From Ophiosphaerella korrae (lineage: Eukaryota; Ascomycota; Dothideomycetes; Pleosporales; Phaeosphaeriaceae): a stretch of 64,000 bases of DNA. How positions within the stretch are numbered: the stretch's first letter is position 1; each line of letters begins with the position of its first letter. Below are positions 11,148-22,000 of the stretch, piece by piece. Under the pieces are notes generated by a model. It was given only the letters and a program-made list of their open reading frames with translations, ran no database searches and had not been told where the DNA came from. The translations under genes were made by a program, and so were the position numbers. The stretch lies in NCBI GenBank assembly GCA_028456385.1, contig JALNQF010000095.1, positions 62,001-126,000 on the forward strand, read 5' to 3'.

Positions 11148-13325
11148 CTAGTGTCTGTTGCGCCCATGTCCATGGGGCGCTTCATCTTCTGAATCCGTCT
11201 CAAACTCGACATCGTGGCTAGGATACCTACCCCCCGCTGGCCGAGGAGCTCCTCCACGAGAGTATTGAGCATTTACTTTTGGAGTGCAAGGAAGTGCATC
11301 TGCCAAACATCGCGCGTCCCAGGGATCCTGATGTACCGTCACACCCTGGGCATGCGCCAACGGCGCCGGCGCAAACGGGTTTTCAACGCTTGAGTTGGAA
11401 CCACGCGTAGGCGGCGCGGCGAACGGATTTTCATGTGAGAAGGATGGGTGGCGCGTGGACTGGGGTCTTGTGCTGAAGGTTGAGGGAAAGGAGACAGGGG
11501 GTGGGGCATGTGTGCGGGGATTGGCAGTTCGTGCATAGTTGGTTGTGCCATGTGCGCTGGTGGGTGGCGGGTTTGTCTGAATGATGCTGGGGCGACGAGC
11601 ACTGTTTGTGCGTCCTAGGGTTGGACGAGCCTCAGCAGATACGCTGTTACGGCGAGAGTGGGGGTCGCGACGAGTAAGTGCAGAGGCGTCGGCTGGCATG
11701 GGATTAGCACGAGGATTGTAATAGCTCGTGTCTTGTTGCTTTTGTTTGAGAAGCGTTAAATTTTCTTCGCGCTCACGGGCTTCGGTTGCGCGGCTTTCGC
11801 CTTGCATGTGGCCTAAGTCGGCGGCGAGAAGTCGTCGTTGTTCTTCGAGTTGAGCCGGAGTCATGGAGACTGAGGCCCTTCGAGGAGCGGCTGGGCGCTT
11901 GGAGCTGGAATTACTGATTGGAGCTTTGGATTTTTCTTTTTCTGCCTTTTTGCGCTCTTTGGCGGTTTCCGATTCACGTTCCTGGTCAGCGCGACGTCGA
12001 GCGTCCTCCCGGTCCCTAGCACGCTGCTTCTCCTTGGCTGCTTCCAACTCACGCTCCTGGTCAGCGCGACGTCGAGCGTCCTCCCGGTCCCTAGCGCGCT
12101 GCTTCTCCTTGGCTGCTTCCAACTCGCGTTCGTGGTCAGCGCGACGTCGAGCGTCCTCCCGGTCCCTAGCGCGTTGCTTCTCCTTGGCTGCTTCCAATTC
12201 ACGCTCCTGGTCAGCGCGACGTCGGACTTCCTCCCGATCTTTAGCACGTTGCTTTTCCTTCTCAGCCAAGAGGTTCTCCCCTCTCTCCTTGGCGCGACCT
12301 TCTGCGCGACCAATTTCAAAGCGAACTTGCTTGACATTTTCCTCCTTGGCAACATCTTTGGCTAGGGCTTCCGCGACAGAGCGATCAAACTCTTCCTGTC
12401 GCTTACGATCTTCGGCCTTCTTTTTGCGCGACGGGTCATGATCCTTACCCCGGCGCGATGTACCAGAGGTTCCGGAGCTCGTATGGGAGGATGCAGACCT
12501 ATCTGCAAAGTCCTGGTAGTCCATGGGAAAAAGCCCATCCTGAGGGTGCAGATCTTGCGAGTAGTGTGGAGTGACCACTGTTGTATTGTAAGGGGCCGAA
12601 GAATTACCACCATGGACACGTGGCCTGTTTGGTGAAGGTGGCGCATTGGTGGTGGAAGGGTTATGAATCGCAGGAGGTAACCTCGTGTTCCGTGTTGTGG
12701 TGGGTGAGTCATAGTCAGGATCGGAGGTGACATAGAGGGAAGGGGTGCGACTGGAGCCTGTATAGGATGATGTGGACGATGTTTGACGGTGATGGTAGCC
12801 ATGATGAATAGTTGGAGTGGTGCTGTAGCCGTCTGCGTGACCATAGACGGATGCTTGAGGGGGGATGGGAGCCTCTGGGAAACCAGTGCGGATAGCGTGA
12901 GATGCATCTGAGGAGCCAGGCGACTCAATGACTACATCATCAATTGAACTATTGGCAAGAGATTGACGTTTGTATGTCTTCGCAGACACGGACACTTTCT
13001 TCTTGTCATTTTTGGATCCAAATTCGATGATGATTTCGGGCTTGATCGCTTTCGGACCTTCACGGGCAGATGGCCGGCCACCCGACGAGGAAGGACGACG
13101 CTGTTGGACAATGTAGGTACCTGTGCCAACGGGTGTGGGAGGGTTGATTGGTGACGGGGTGTCGTTGCGAGAGATGGTTCCTTTCTTTGGATAGTATTCA
13201 GTAGTCCGTCTGTTCACCTTTGCACACAGTCTTCCGTTTCGGGCTTTGTTACAGGGGTAGGTGTCCTCAAATGTGGAGCGGTTCCCATCCGCGCCGATGT
13301 AGACACGTTCCTCGATACGACACAT
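11148..13325 (-). CDS. coiled-coil, low-complexity fungal protein with cysteine-bearing N-terminus, 725 aa
   Basis: Not assigned to a named family. A single open frame starts MCRIEERVYIGADGNRST. The first ~50 residues carry three cysteines (MCRIE, YPCNKA, LCAKV), resembling short N-terminal modules seen in many filamentous-fungal proteins of unknown role. Residues ~50-300 are Ser/Pro/Thr-rich and disordered. About 320-480 is a long, highly charged Arg/Glu/Lys helix that should form a coiled coil; it contains four 25-residue repeats (KEKQRARDREDARRRADQ...). The rest is again Ser/Pro/Arg-rich and ends DEAPHGHGRNRH. There is no membrane segment. Two upstream ATGs on the same strand (13545, 13441) open frames that overlap this start. 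A scaffold or regulatory role is possible but nothing in the sequence proves it. Confidence 0.8.
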   Translation of the reverse strand: MCRIEERVYIGADGNRSTFEDTYPCNKARNGRLCAKVNRRTTEYYPKKGTISRNDTPSPINPPTPVGTGTYIVQQRRPSSSGGRPSAREGPKAIKPEIIIEFGSKNDKKKVSVSAKTYKRQSLANSSIDDVVIESPGSSDASHAIRTGFPEAPIPPQASVYGHADGYSTTPTIHHGYHHRQTSSTSSYTGSSRTPSLYVTSDPDYDSPTTTRNTRLPPAIHNPSTTNAPPSPNRPRVHGGNSSAPYNTTVVTPHYSQDLHPQDGLFPMDYQDFADRSASSHTSSGTSGTSRRGKDHDPSRKKKAEDRKRQEEFDRSVAEALAKDVAKEENVKQVRFEIGRAEGRAKERGENLLAEKEKQRAKDREEVRRRADQERELEAAKEKQRARDREDARRRADHERELEAAKEKQRARDREDARRRADQERELEAAKEKQRARDREDARRRADQERESETAKERKKAEKEKSKAPISNSSSKRPAAPRRASVSMTPAQLEEQRRLLAADLGHMQGESRATEAREREENLTLLKQKQQDTSYYNPRANPMPADASALTRRDPHSRRNSVSAEARPTLGRTNSARRPSIIQTNPPPTSAHGTTNYARTANPRTHAPPPVSFPSTFSTRPQSTRHPSFSHENPFAAPPTRGSNSSVENPFAPAPLAHAQGVTVHQDPWDARCLADALPCTPKVNAQYSRGGAPRPAGGRYPSHDVEFETDSEDEAPHGHGRNRH
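11981..12280 (-). repeat. 75-bp coding minisatellite, four units
   Basis: Four tandem 75-bp units inside the coiled-coil gene, starting at 11981, 12056, 12131 and 12206. Each encodes 25 residues of the type KEKQRARDREDARRRADQ followed by ERELEAA. The unit length is a multiple of three, so copy-number change lengthens or shortens the coiled coil without breaking the frame. The middle units are nearly identical at DNA level, including synonymous positions; the unit at the 12206 end has diverged most. Confidence 0.9.
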
Positions 13326-15726
13326 GGTAGGCGACTTGAAGGGAGGCTGAGGTCGAGATCAAAGACGAGGATCCAGTTCGGAGGGGTACTGAGGGTACTT
13401 GTCTCTGCCTCGACCGTGACAATGGCCGGGCCGGCGTCCAAGACCGTCTCGGTATTATTAGATCAGCTTGTCCGAAAAAAGTTGCCGAGTGGAAGAGGAG
13501 ATAGAGCCGTAGAGGCAAGCTGACAGTGATGCAACCAAAGCGCAAAAAGTGGTCAAGGGGTATTTTTGGTAGCGCGAATCACGGGTGAGGGACAGAATGT
13601 GAGTGGTGGGGATCGAGGGAATTTAAGGGCGCAGGCAGGTGATTACCAAAGTGAGACAAGGCGCAAATAGGATGAGTGTGGTCATCAGAGGAAAGAGGCG
13701 AGGGCTGGAGGCGAGGAGTCAGAGAGGTGGGAGGGTAGAAAATAAGGTGTATGATGTGCAGACGGCATGCAGACTGAAAAGCAAATTGAAATTCTACTGG
13801 GCGAAGGGGTGTTTTAAGTGGAAGGCGGCGCAGATTGTAGCCTGAAAATACGCGCAGCTAAGTGGACCGGGGGGGGGGACAGGAATGAAAGGGCAGGATG
13901 AGCAGGGCCGAAAACAGAGAAAAGCGAAAAGCTAGGCGGCGAAGAGGGCTTTGCAGGTAGACCACGCATAAAGGAAAGACGGGGTGAAGGGGTGACCAGG
14001 GCGGATTACGCAGCGGTGAATGCATAGCCTGCGCGCGGATAGGAGAGCAGGCCAGCCACAGGCCAACCCCTGCGACCGGTGTCGTGTGCCTGAGGATGGG
14101 GATGATGGATGATGAGGGCGATGATGATGAGGGAGGGCATGGAAGGTTCGAGCTGGGAGGTGTCGGCTCACCATCCGCCAGCCGGAAGCATGTGTCTTGG
14201 GTGTGGACTTGGATGGGCAGCAATGGGAAGCTGCCGGCGCGAGCGGTCCCTGCCGAGGGCAGGTTCCATGTCGAGAGGACAGAGAAGCCGGCAAAAGAGG
14301 CGGTCGGGCAAGGACATGGCTGGTGGTAGATGGATGATTACCTACGTAGCTAGTAGCAAACACTGGCCCTACGGTGAGGGTCGATGGTAGCAGGCCAGGC
14401 AGGCTACGTGCTGTATTGGCCGTGGCGGTGGTAGTGGTGGTGGTGACTTTGGGTAGGGGGGGGGGCTATGCAGCGCGCCAGGTGAGGTTGGCGGGCCATG
14501 CCAGGCACCAGAGGCGGGCGATTTGCTCGTCAGCGCCCAATGCCCGACGAGACTGGCTTTGCAAGCAGGCAGCGTCTGGTCTGGCGACGAGGGTTGGATG
14601 GGATGAATGGGGTGGCAAGGTTAGCTTTGGTTGGCTTGGTTGGCTTGGTGGGGCACGGATGCACCCGCAGACGAGCGCGCACCCAGCATCACGCACCGTT
14701 CGCATCCTGCCTGCGGGCCGCCATGTTTGAAATTTGAGGAATTTCCGTCCATAGTGCCGGTAGACGACTACCCATCTGCGGCAATGTCATGGCGCATGTT
14801 GCTGTCGCGGCACTACGGGCCCGTTGCGTCTGGCTGAGTTTATCGAGCCTGTCGAGTCTGTCGAGTCTGTCGAGTCTGGTCGAGTTTGCAGTGCGCGTGA
14901 GCAGCCACCGCTCTGCTGCCTGGACGAATGGCTCTTTTCGCGTCTGCCGCCTGCCAGCCTGTTTCCTCGACGAGGCGCTGGTTACGTGCACTGATTCGAT
15001 TCTCCGAGTTATCTGACTCCCTCGTTGGGGCCCGCATCCTCCAATCGCTTGGTCTTTTCGCGGCTACGACACGGATTAGAAATGCCGGAGCGCATGCCCA
15101 TCGCAGCCATGCGTGCCGAGCCACGGCGGGAAGCAGTTCGCAGTGTGCAGTTGCAGTGTGCAGTCGTCGTGTGCAGTTCGCAGCAGCGTGCAGCGCACCG
15201 CTCGTGGCGCAGCAATCGTGGCGCACATGCGCCACAGCCCTCGTGTCTCCACTGGGTACCCACCAATTCTCTCGCGGCTCCCTTCCTGGCCCCCCATGGT
15301 CAAGTATCTACGTAGCATCTAATTTATTGTTTTGCAACGCCGCACCAGCCTCGACGCCACAATGGCGCTTATGCCAAACATCAATCCTCTCACGCATGCT
15401 TGGATATGGCCCGGCTGCCTGCAAGGAGCAACAAGCTTGGTTGCTAGGGTACATGGCCAGCTGAATGTGCTTGTATGCAAACTATTCTAGTGCCCTGCGA
15501 GGCTGCAGCCTGGCCTTGGTGTTTCTGTCTGCTACAAGTTCGAGACATTCACCATCTACCAACACCCGACTGTACATGCTGACCTTGGCATTGGAGATTC
15601 GCCCCATCCCCAAGCGACCCTTGGGCTCTACACTGGAGCTCCGTCCGTGTGAAACCAACCTTCGGCCTGACCTGATTGCCATTTGCCATGCTATATACAA
15701 TACGGCTCGCCAATTATACACTCACA
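13326..15726. other. 2.4-kb gene-free region with simple repeats and homopurine runs
   Basis: Upstream of the minus-strand coiled-coil gene and downstream of Mrp51. It contains G runs near 13870 and 14455, a 9-bp tandem repeat at 14842-14886 and a cluster of variant GTGCAGT/TCGCAG words around 15130-15200. Many overlapping open frames on both strands here are composition artefacts. It probably holds a long promoter and 5' leader for the coiled-coil gene; a non-coding transcript cannot be excluded. Confidence 0.5.
14842..14886. repeat. 9-bp tandem repeat (GTCGAGTCT)
   Basis: Four to five copies of a 9-bp word, with one variant at each end. No gene overlaps it. Confidence 0.85.
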
Positions 15727-17352
15727 CTACTCCTCCCTTGACGCCTCCGCCACGCCTGGAAACCCCGGGGCTGGTTTACCCTTGCCCTCAGGTCGCATCT
15801 GTTGGAGAAAGCTGCTCAGCTCCCTCGCTCTTGCACTCTTCTCGTCCAACTCCACCCCGCTCTTTTTCCCAACCAACCCCTCCAACGGATCGTCATGACT
15901 ATTCTCTCGCACGGGAGGTACATCATCCAAGTCACCCCTCGCTACCTGAACCTCTGCACCCGTGGAGCGCTGGAGTTTGAGATGGACGCGCCCGTCATTG
16001 GTGACACTGCCAAACATGGGATGAACAAGCACCTTCTTGCCCCCGGGCGTATCGACATCGATCACTTCTACGTCGCGTGCATTGTTCATGTTCTTGTGAC
16101 TTGCGCTTGAAGTGTCTGTGCTGCGGAACTGGTCATTTGCCACGAAGCCTCCTACACCGAGGCGAGCATAGGCTTCCTTGCCTCGTGCGGTCGTTCGTGG
16201 CTGGACGACACGCGCGGTTATAGGCGAAGGACTGGACTGGGGTCCGAGAATGGGGTGGTTGGTAAGGTAGGATTTTGTGCGTAGGTAGCCGAGCCCAGCC
16301 GAGGGATGGGTGGACAGCGGCGCCGTTTCCTGGTCGAATTGATACTGATCAATGTCCCGGTGTGAGGCGTCTTCTGCATAGGCCGTGTATTTGAATTTGA
16401 TTGTGGGGAGTCGGAGGAAGGGGAGGATGAGTTTGGTGACGAGCTTGGAGCCGAGAGGGTTGTTTGCGGTTTCGCGTCGCAGAGCCTTGATGCCAGCTTG
16501 GACGTCCTGGTCGGTGATGCTGCCCCATTGCTTGGACTTTTCTTGATGCCATATTTCAGCTTCTTGGAGGTCCATGGGCGCGGTTTCGCCCGCCTTGGAG
16601 GAGGCGAGTTGGCGCGTCATGTAGATTTCGTTCTTGACAAACTCTGCCAGGTACGTGTTGAACTCGGCACGGCGTTTTGAGATTTGCTTGCTGAGGTAGG
16701 CTGTGAAGTCGTGGGCATTCATGCCTGGGAGCCATGGGCCCTCGTGCTTCCATCGTTTGCTGTTGTGGACGGCGGCGTCGACTGGTGGCGGGCTGAAGGG
16801 GTGGAAGGGGGCTGCGGGGTCGGTGTTCTTGCTGGAGTTCTGCTTCAGGGCCTGCAAGTATAGGCCGGCCTCGTCCATGCCCAGAGGAGTGTCATACGAG
16901 GTGGTGTCGTCGCGCAGCTCGAAGGCGCCGGCAGGCGGCGTGCCAGACAGATCAATCTCTCTCATCTGGGCCATACCTTTCATCATAGGGGTTGCCAGCT
17001 CCTGGAACTTCTGCCGCGTGCGCACATGGTCGGCGGCCGAGTCGAAATCGGTGACGTGCTCAATGGTGTCGAGCTGCTTGATGCGCAGCACGGGGTCGCT
17101 GACCTGGAGCAGGCGACTGCGGGCAGGCAGCGGGCGCTTCAGGCCCCAGTCGCCCCTGGCCAGCGAGCTCTTGGTGGTGGCAATGGCCTGGTGTGTGGGA
17201 TAGGGAAGCGTGGCCGTGTCCGAGGCTTTGGTGATGCCGCCAGCATTGGAGTCGCTCACATTGGGGCGGGGCAGGGGATTGGGCAGCGAGAAGAGGCGCG
17301 AGTTGCGCAGGAGGCTGGCAGACGGGGAGAGGGAGTGGCGGCGGAGGGCCAT
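15727..17352 (-). CDS. mrp51: mitochondrial small-subunit ribosomal protein Mrp51 (bS1m-type)
   Basis: Mitoribosomal small-subunit protein of the Mrp51 family, needed for mitochondrial translation. A single exon of 541 residues. The start at 17352 (MALRRHSLSPSASLLRNS) was chosen over an in-frame ATG 90 codons upstream because it opens directly into the conserved fungal Mrp51 N-terminus. That start runs through LFSLPNPLPRP, SDTATLPYPTHQAI and ARGDWGLKRPLP, then DTIEHVTDFDSAADH. The basic, acid-poor first ~20 residues fit a mitochondrial targeting sequence. Mid-protein blocks (WLPGMNAHDFTAYL) and a C-terminal NDGRVHLKLQ block are also family-like. The gene follows Rtr1 on the same strand with a 353-bp gap. 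Family recognition is from memory of the conserved blocks and is fairly firm. Confidence 0.88.
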   Translation of the reverse strand: MALRRHSLSPSASLLRNSRLFSLPNPLPRPNVSDSNAGGITKASDTATLPYPTHQAIATTKSSLARGDWGLKRPLPARSRLLQVSDPVLRIKQLDTIEHVTDFDSAADHVRTRQKFQELATPMMKGMAQMREIDLSGTPPAGAFELRDDTTSYDTPLGMDEAGLYLQALKQNSSKNTDPAAPFHPFSPPPVDAAVHNSKRWKHEGPWLPGMNAHDFTAYLSKQISKRRAEFNTYLAEFVKNEIYMTRQLASSKAGETAPMDLQEAEIWHQEKSKQWGSITDQDVQAGIKALRRETANNPLGSKLVTKLILPFLRLPTIKFKYTAYAEDASHRDIDQYQFDQETAPLSTHPSAGLGYLRTKSYLTNHPILGPQSSPSPITARVVQPRTTARGKEAYARLGVGGFVANDQFRSTDTSSASHKNMNNARDVEVIDVDTPGGKKVLVHPMFGSVTNDGRVHLKLQRSTGAEVQVARGDLDDVPPVRENSHDDPLEGLVGKKSGVELDEKSARARELSSFLQQMRPEGKGKPAPGFPGVAEASREE

Positions 17353-17705
17353 GGCGGGGGTTGGCTGGGTTGGCTGGCAGGCCGTGGTGGGTGGGCGTTG
17401 TGTTGGGGAAAGAGGAAATGCGAAAGGCGTGTCTTGGCACGGACTTCCGTGGAGCACCATTCGCTGTGCATTCTCTATATGCTCGACAGCTATCGCACAG
17501 ACCTCGACAACCATGTTGCACACGTCTACAAACGCCCATTTTCTAGCCTGCGTCCTGCTTGGTGATCTTGCTGCCTTCCTGGTTTCGTGTGCTTGCTGTC
17601 GTCCTGGCTTCCCTGTACGCAATGTGTATGCTAGCCATCACGGCCATCGTGCCAAGTGCTGAGTTGCTCTGTCGTGTCATGTCATGTCATGTGATGCTTT
17701 CGGCC
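17353..17705. other. intergenic: Mrp51 promoter
   Basis: 353 bp between Rtr1's stop and Mrp51's start. It includes a short GTCAT tandem run near 17678. No gene is visible. Confidence 0.6.
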
Positions 17706-18551
17706 TCATCCAGGCAGGTGCTTGTCCCAGTCATGGTCATCCTCCTCCTCATCGTCGTCGTCGTCCTCCTTGCGATCAGTCCTGGGAACGTGGCCTTCAA
17801 TAGCCATGGTATGCCCAGACTCTTGCACCAGCGACGGTGGCTGTGGCGGTGTCTGGTTTGCAGTGTTCTCTTTGATCTGGTCCTGGACGAGGAGGGTGTT
17901 GCTTGCGGCCAGAGTCTGAATAGCGTCATGACGTGCTGCCCATGCCTCTGCGACGGCGGCCTCATCGTCGTCGCCCGGCCCTGTGCCTGCTGTCTCTTCT
18001 CCCTCGCCCACCTGCCCCCCCTTCTCTCTCTCGAGCTCGTCGGCATTCTCAACCATGAGCTCGATTCGGTCGCCATAGCCGCCTTGGCGCATCCACACGG
18101 GCTCCTGGTTAAGCTGCACCTTGACATATAGCGCCCGCTTTGCGCACTCGGCAGAGCACCACACCTCGACCTCCTTGCGGTCGACTATCTCGACGCCGTG
18201 CTCGGTGTCGACAAACTGCTTCTTGGCAGTCGACCGCGCCCGTTGCTTGGGCCGCGGACAGAGGGCATAGCCGCACCGGTCTGCAATGTTGCGCTCCTCG
18301 ATGAGGGCGTCATAGTCGGCGGGCTGGAAGGCAATGACGGCTTCGCGGAAGTAGCGCGCATCGGCTGCAGTCGGTCGCACGGGGTCGGCATCGGGCGCCG
18401 TGGGATAGTCCATGAGGGCCATGATGGCGTTGAGCACCTCGGCCTCGACGCGCTTGCGCTGCTCGAGGATGTTGGCATGGTGTAGGGCGACCTGCAGGTG
18501 GCGCTGGTTGACGGGCTTGTCCGTTTTTTTTAGTATCGACTTGGGCTGCAT
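17706..18551 (-). CDS. rtr1: RNA polymerase II CTD phosphatase, Rtr1/RPAP2 family
   Basis: Rtr1/RPAP2-type protein, known in the family to bind RNA polymerase II and act on phosphorylated Ser5 of the CTD. A single exon of 281 residues. An N-terminal helical region (HLQVALHHANILEQRKRVE) precedes the family's zinc-binding module: Cys in RCGYALCPRP (residues ~92-97) and Cys in VWCSAECAKRALYVK (~130-135). This matches the C-x4-C ... C-x3-C pattern of the RTR1 domain. The conserved ALYVKVQL motif follows. The C-terminus is acidic (EDDDDDEEEDDHDWD), encoded by a GAC/GAG-rich run. It is divergent from Bbc1 across a 469-bp shared region. The assignment rests on the zinc module and the flanking helix and is good. 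Confidence 0.88.
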   Translation of the reverse strand: MQPKSILKKTDKPVNQRHLQVALHHANILEQRKRVEAEVLNAIMALMDYPTAPDADPVRPTAADARYFREAVIAFQPADYDALIEERNIADRCGYALCPRPKQRARSTAKKQFVDTEHGVEIVDRKEVEVWCSAECAKRALYVKVQLNQEPVWMRQGGYGDRIELMVENADELEREKGGQVGEGEETAGTGPGDDDEAAVAEAWAARHDAIQTLAASNTLLVQDQIKENTANQTPPQPPSLVQESGHTMAIEGHVPRTDRKEDDDDDEEEDDHDWDKHLPG

Positions 18552-19020
18552 GGTAGATGCTGTGTTCTGTGTGCTGTGTGCTGTGTGCTGTGTGCTGTGT
18601 ACTGTGCGCTGTGTACTGGGTACTGTGTGCTATGTACTGCGTACTATGTAATATGTGACATGGAGCATGCAACATGCAATAACTAACAGCAATAGCATTT
18701 CAAGTAACCAGCGCTGCCACTTCAGCCTCCATCCCAGCCAATGTCCCTGCGCCAAGCCGACGCGGGGCTGTTTGAGCTAGCAGGAGCCTGGCACGCTGGC
18801 CGGCTTTGCCTAACCAAACTCCCACACCCACCCTCTCCTCGTGCAACTCCTTGCTGCTGGCGCTCCCATGGCTGCTGCTGGGAGTGAACTGTAGCCTCAA
18901 ACGCCCCCACCCCCGCGAAAAAGCCCGCCGCCGCCTGCAATTGCCCGCCGCCCAGCCGACTGATCCGCCCGCGCCTCTGCTGATGCCTGCGTCATCGTCA
19001 CCACCATTACCACCACCGCC
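18552..19020. promoter_or_regulatory. divergent promoter region between Rtr1 and Bbc1
   Basis: Shared upstream region for two divergent genes. The Rtr1-proximal 100 bp is a degenerate TGTGCTGTG repeat, and the Bbc1-proximal part is C-rich with CACC/ACC runs just before the ATG. No canonical TATA box was seen. Confidence 0.5.
18558..18658. repeat. degenerate 10-bp tandem repeat (TGTGCTGTGT type)
   Basis: About ten units of a TGTGCTGTGT/TGTACTGTGT word that decays away from Rtr1. It begins six bases upstream of the Rtr1 start codon and therefore lies in its 5' leader. Confidence 0.85.
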
Positions 19021-22000
19021 ATGTTCAGAGTCAAGGCCGTCTACGACTACTCGTCGCCCCACGAGGACGACCTCAATTTCAGCCAGGGCCAGGTCGTCGC
19101 CGTCGTCGAGGAAGAGGGCGACGACTGGTATGTGGGCGAATTCGTCGACGACGCAGGCGCAAAGCACTCCGGCCTCTTCCCCAGGAACTTCGTCGAGAGA
19201 TACGAGCCTGAACCGCCGCCTCGGCCCAACCGGGCATCACGATACAAGCCTCTGGAGCAGCCCGCCGCGGCTCAGATAGCACCTCCCACTCCAGAGCTGC
19301 CACCGCATGAGCCCGAGCCCGAGCCAGTGCCCGAGCCAGCGCCAGTGCCAGTGCCGGCGCCCGAGCCAGTGCAGCATGAGGCGCCACCGCCAATGTCGCC
19401 TGTCTCTCCGCCTGCTGCTGCCCCGCCGCCCCAGGAGGCAGTGAAGCCCGCTCCTGCCGCCAAGAAGCCTCCTCCGCCCGTCGCCGCCAAGTCCAATGCC
19501 TTCCGCGACCGCATTGCCGCCTTCAACCAAGCCGCCGCCTCGCCCATCCAGCCCTTCAGGGCCACAGGCGCCCCTTCTACCTTCATCAAGAAGCCCTTTG
19601 TCGCACCTCCCCCAAGCCGCAATGCCTATGTGCCGCCGCCTAAGGAGGCACCCCAAGTCAAGACGTACCGTCGCGAGGAAGACCCGGGGATCGCCGACCG
19701 CCAGGCACAGGACCAGGAAGCTGCGGACAGAGCTGGCCTTGCCTCACACGACAGATCGGCTGTGCAGGACGGCGGCGAGGTTGGTCAGCCCAAGATCAGC
19801 CTGAAGGAGCGCATTGCCCTGCTCCAGAAGCAGCAGCAGGAACAGGCAGAGAGGGCTGCGGCTATGCATAAAGAAAAACAAAAACGGCCGCCTGTCAAGA
19901 AGCGCACCGAGCCCCACCCAGGCCTCGTTGAAGACAGCGAGGGCCATGACCTCGAGAAGGTGGCCAGTGCTGGCTCCAGGCCTCGCGAGTCCATCGATCA
20001 TGCACGGCCACCGCGGACTTCGCACGACATCAAATCGCCAGACCCTCAGTACAATCGCGACCTGGTCAGCGAGAACGATGCCGACCAGTCGGGTGCCGAC
20101 AATACCGAGGACGCCGAGGGCACTTCCACCAGCGTCGAGGATGATGAAGAGCGATCTAAGCACAGCCACCCTCCGCTGCCTATGCGGGCCCCTGCCGCTC
20201 CAACTCACGAACCAGATGTTGGCGATGAGCAAGATGTGGAGGAGGAAGAGGAAGAAGAAGACGAAATGGATGCCGAGACTAGGCGGAAGCTGGAGCTGCG
20301 CGAGCGCATGGCCAAGATGAGTGGAGGAATGGGTATGCCAGGCATGTTTGGCGGCATCCCCATGGGTGGCCTGCCACCCAAGAAGAAAAAGCCAAATGAG
20401 AGAAAGCCAGAAGAAAGCGATGACCACTCAGTCCCACACCAGAGGGTCGCAATGTTCTCTGTGCCAGGGGCGCCAGCGATTCCACCTGTCAAGAGTCCAG
20501 AGCAAGAGGACAGGCAACTTGCCGTCGACAAAGAAGATGAGCAGCTACATTCCATCACTGGCTCTCATCCAGCCGACTATGTCCTAGATATGGAGGATGC
20601 AGCTCTGTCGCCAACCCAACGAACCCCAACTGGCGAGCGTCCACCGCCAATTCCTTCTGACAGTAAGTTTCTGATCCATCGCAAACCCCTCCCCTGCTTG
20701 AAACGGCACCTTTCGGATCGCTCTCAGTTGTACTCGGAAAGTGTGACCAAGACGTATATAGCGTCTGATGGCATTTCTGACTATGTCATGACTGTGAGCG
20801 TATCCAGTATGTTTGGTGTACTTGCTTGTCTTCCGATATTCTGAGCTGGTGTATGGGCTGAATGCTAATATGCGCAGGACGGCCTATTCCTCCTCCAGTG
20901 TCAGCAAACCGTAAGTTACTACGCCGTCCCAATTTTAAATCTCTCTAACTTGCTGCAGCTCGCCCTGCCCCACCACCACCACCACCACCACCTCCTCCTC
21001 CTCCTCCTCCTCAGATTGCTTCGCCCGGACCTGGATCTGAGTCTGGCGACGAGTTGACTGACGCTGGGGCTCATGCCATGTCGCCCCAAAGCCCTCATGG
21101 CTTCAATCCGCCACCTCCGAAACGCGCCTCATACTTTGGCTCAATTGAGACATTCCATGCCCCAAATGATAGACGGTTGTCCTCGTTTCAAATAGCCAGT
21201 CCGACATCGCCTACTGCTAGCCGACCTCCCCCTCCACCCCCACCAACACAAGCACCGCCTTCTCGTCAAGGGGAAGTGCTATTGAAGAAAATTGACCGTA
21301 CGGAAGGTGAAACTGACTACGAAGGCGACTATGACACAGACATCGCGCCTGGAGCAACACATAAAGACGCCCTCAAAGCTCACATAAGAGAGTCAAGTAT
21401 GGATGATAGTACAGTTGCTGATGAGCCACTATCTGCTCGTTCTCCTACAACTCCTCATAGCATTCCACCGCTGCCTCCTTCAGTCCCACGTGCACCACCC
21501 CCTCCGCCACAGCAAGCTCCAGGTCGCCAGTCGATTGATGCTCCGCGCGGCGCACCACCAATTCCGCCTGTGCCTCCCCCAAATCGCCATGCTCAGGATA
21601 ATGATACCGACGACGACGATTATGATCCATACCGCTATTCGTCACCACCGAATGCACCTCCCCCAGCGTCGAGATCAGTGCCTCCCTCTCCTTACGGCCA
21701 GCCACCCCCACCACAAAGTCGTCCACCACCTCCAATGCCCCCGTCTATTCCCCCGATACCACAGCATCACCCTGTGGAGTCATCGGATGAGGACGATTTG
21801 TATTCTGCACCGCCGCCAAGGAAGTCACACGACCGGCCACCACCTCCCCCACCCCAGGCACCACCCCATCAGCATGCCCCGCCACCTCCACCTCAAGAGA
21901 GAGCCGCCCCTCCGCCGTTCCCTCAAGATCGAGCTCCGCCTCCACTTCCGCCACAAGAGCGCGGTGTTCCACCGCCTCCACCGGATGCCCAGCCTCGTGG

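Noticed and set aside
11863..12441. 192-codon plus-strand frame rich in SRSLARCFSLAASNSRSW-type repeats
   Set aside because: It is the antisense shadow of the 75-bp coding minisatellite; the minus-strand frame is longer and has a coherent coiled-coil.
19237..20558. Long minus-strand frames opposite Bbc1
   Set aside because: Shadows of the GC-rich, proline-coding Bbc1 exon; no start context, domain or splice support.
20968..21013. Regularly spaced CCA/CCT units considered as a possible array
   Set aside because: A simple microsatellite coding polyproline; no spacers, so not CRISPR-like. No CRISPR array occurs in the window.
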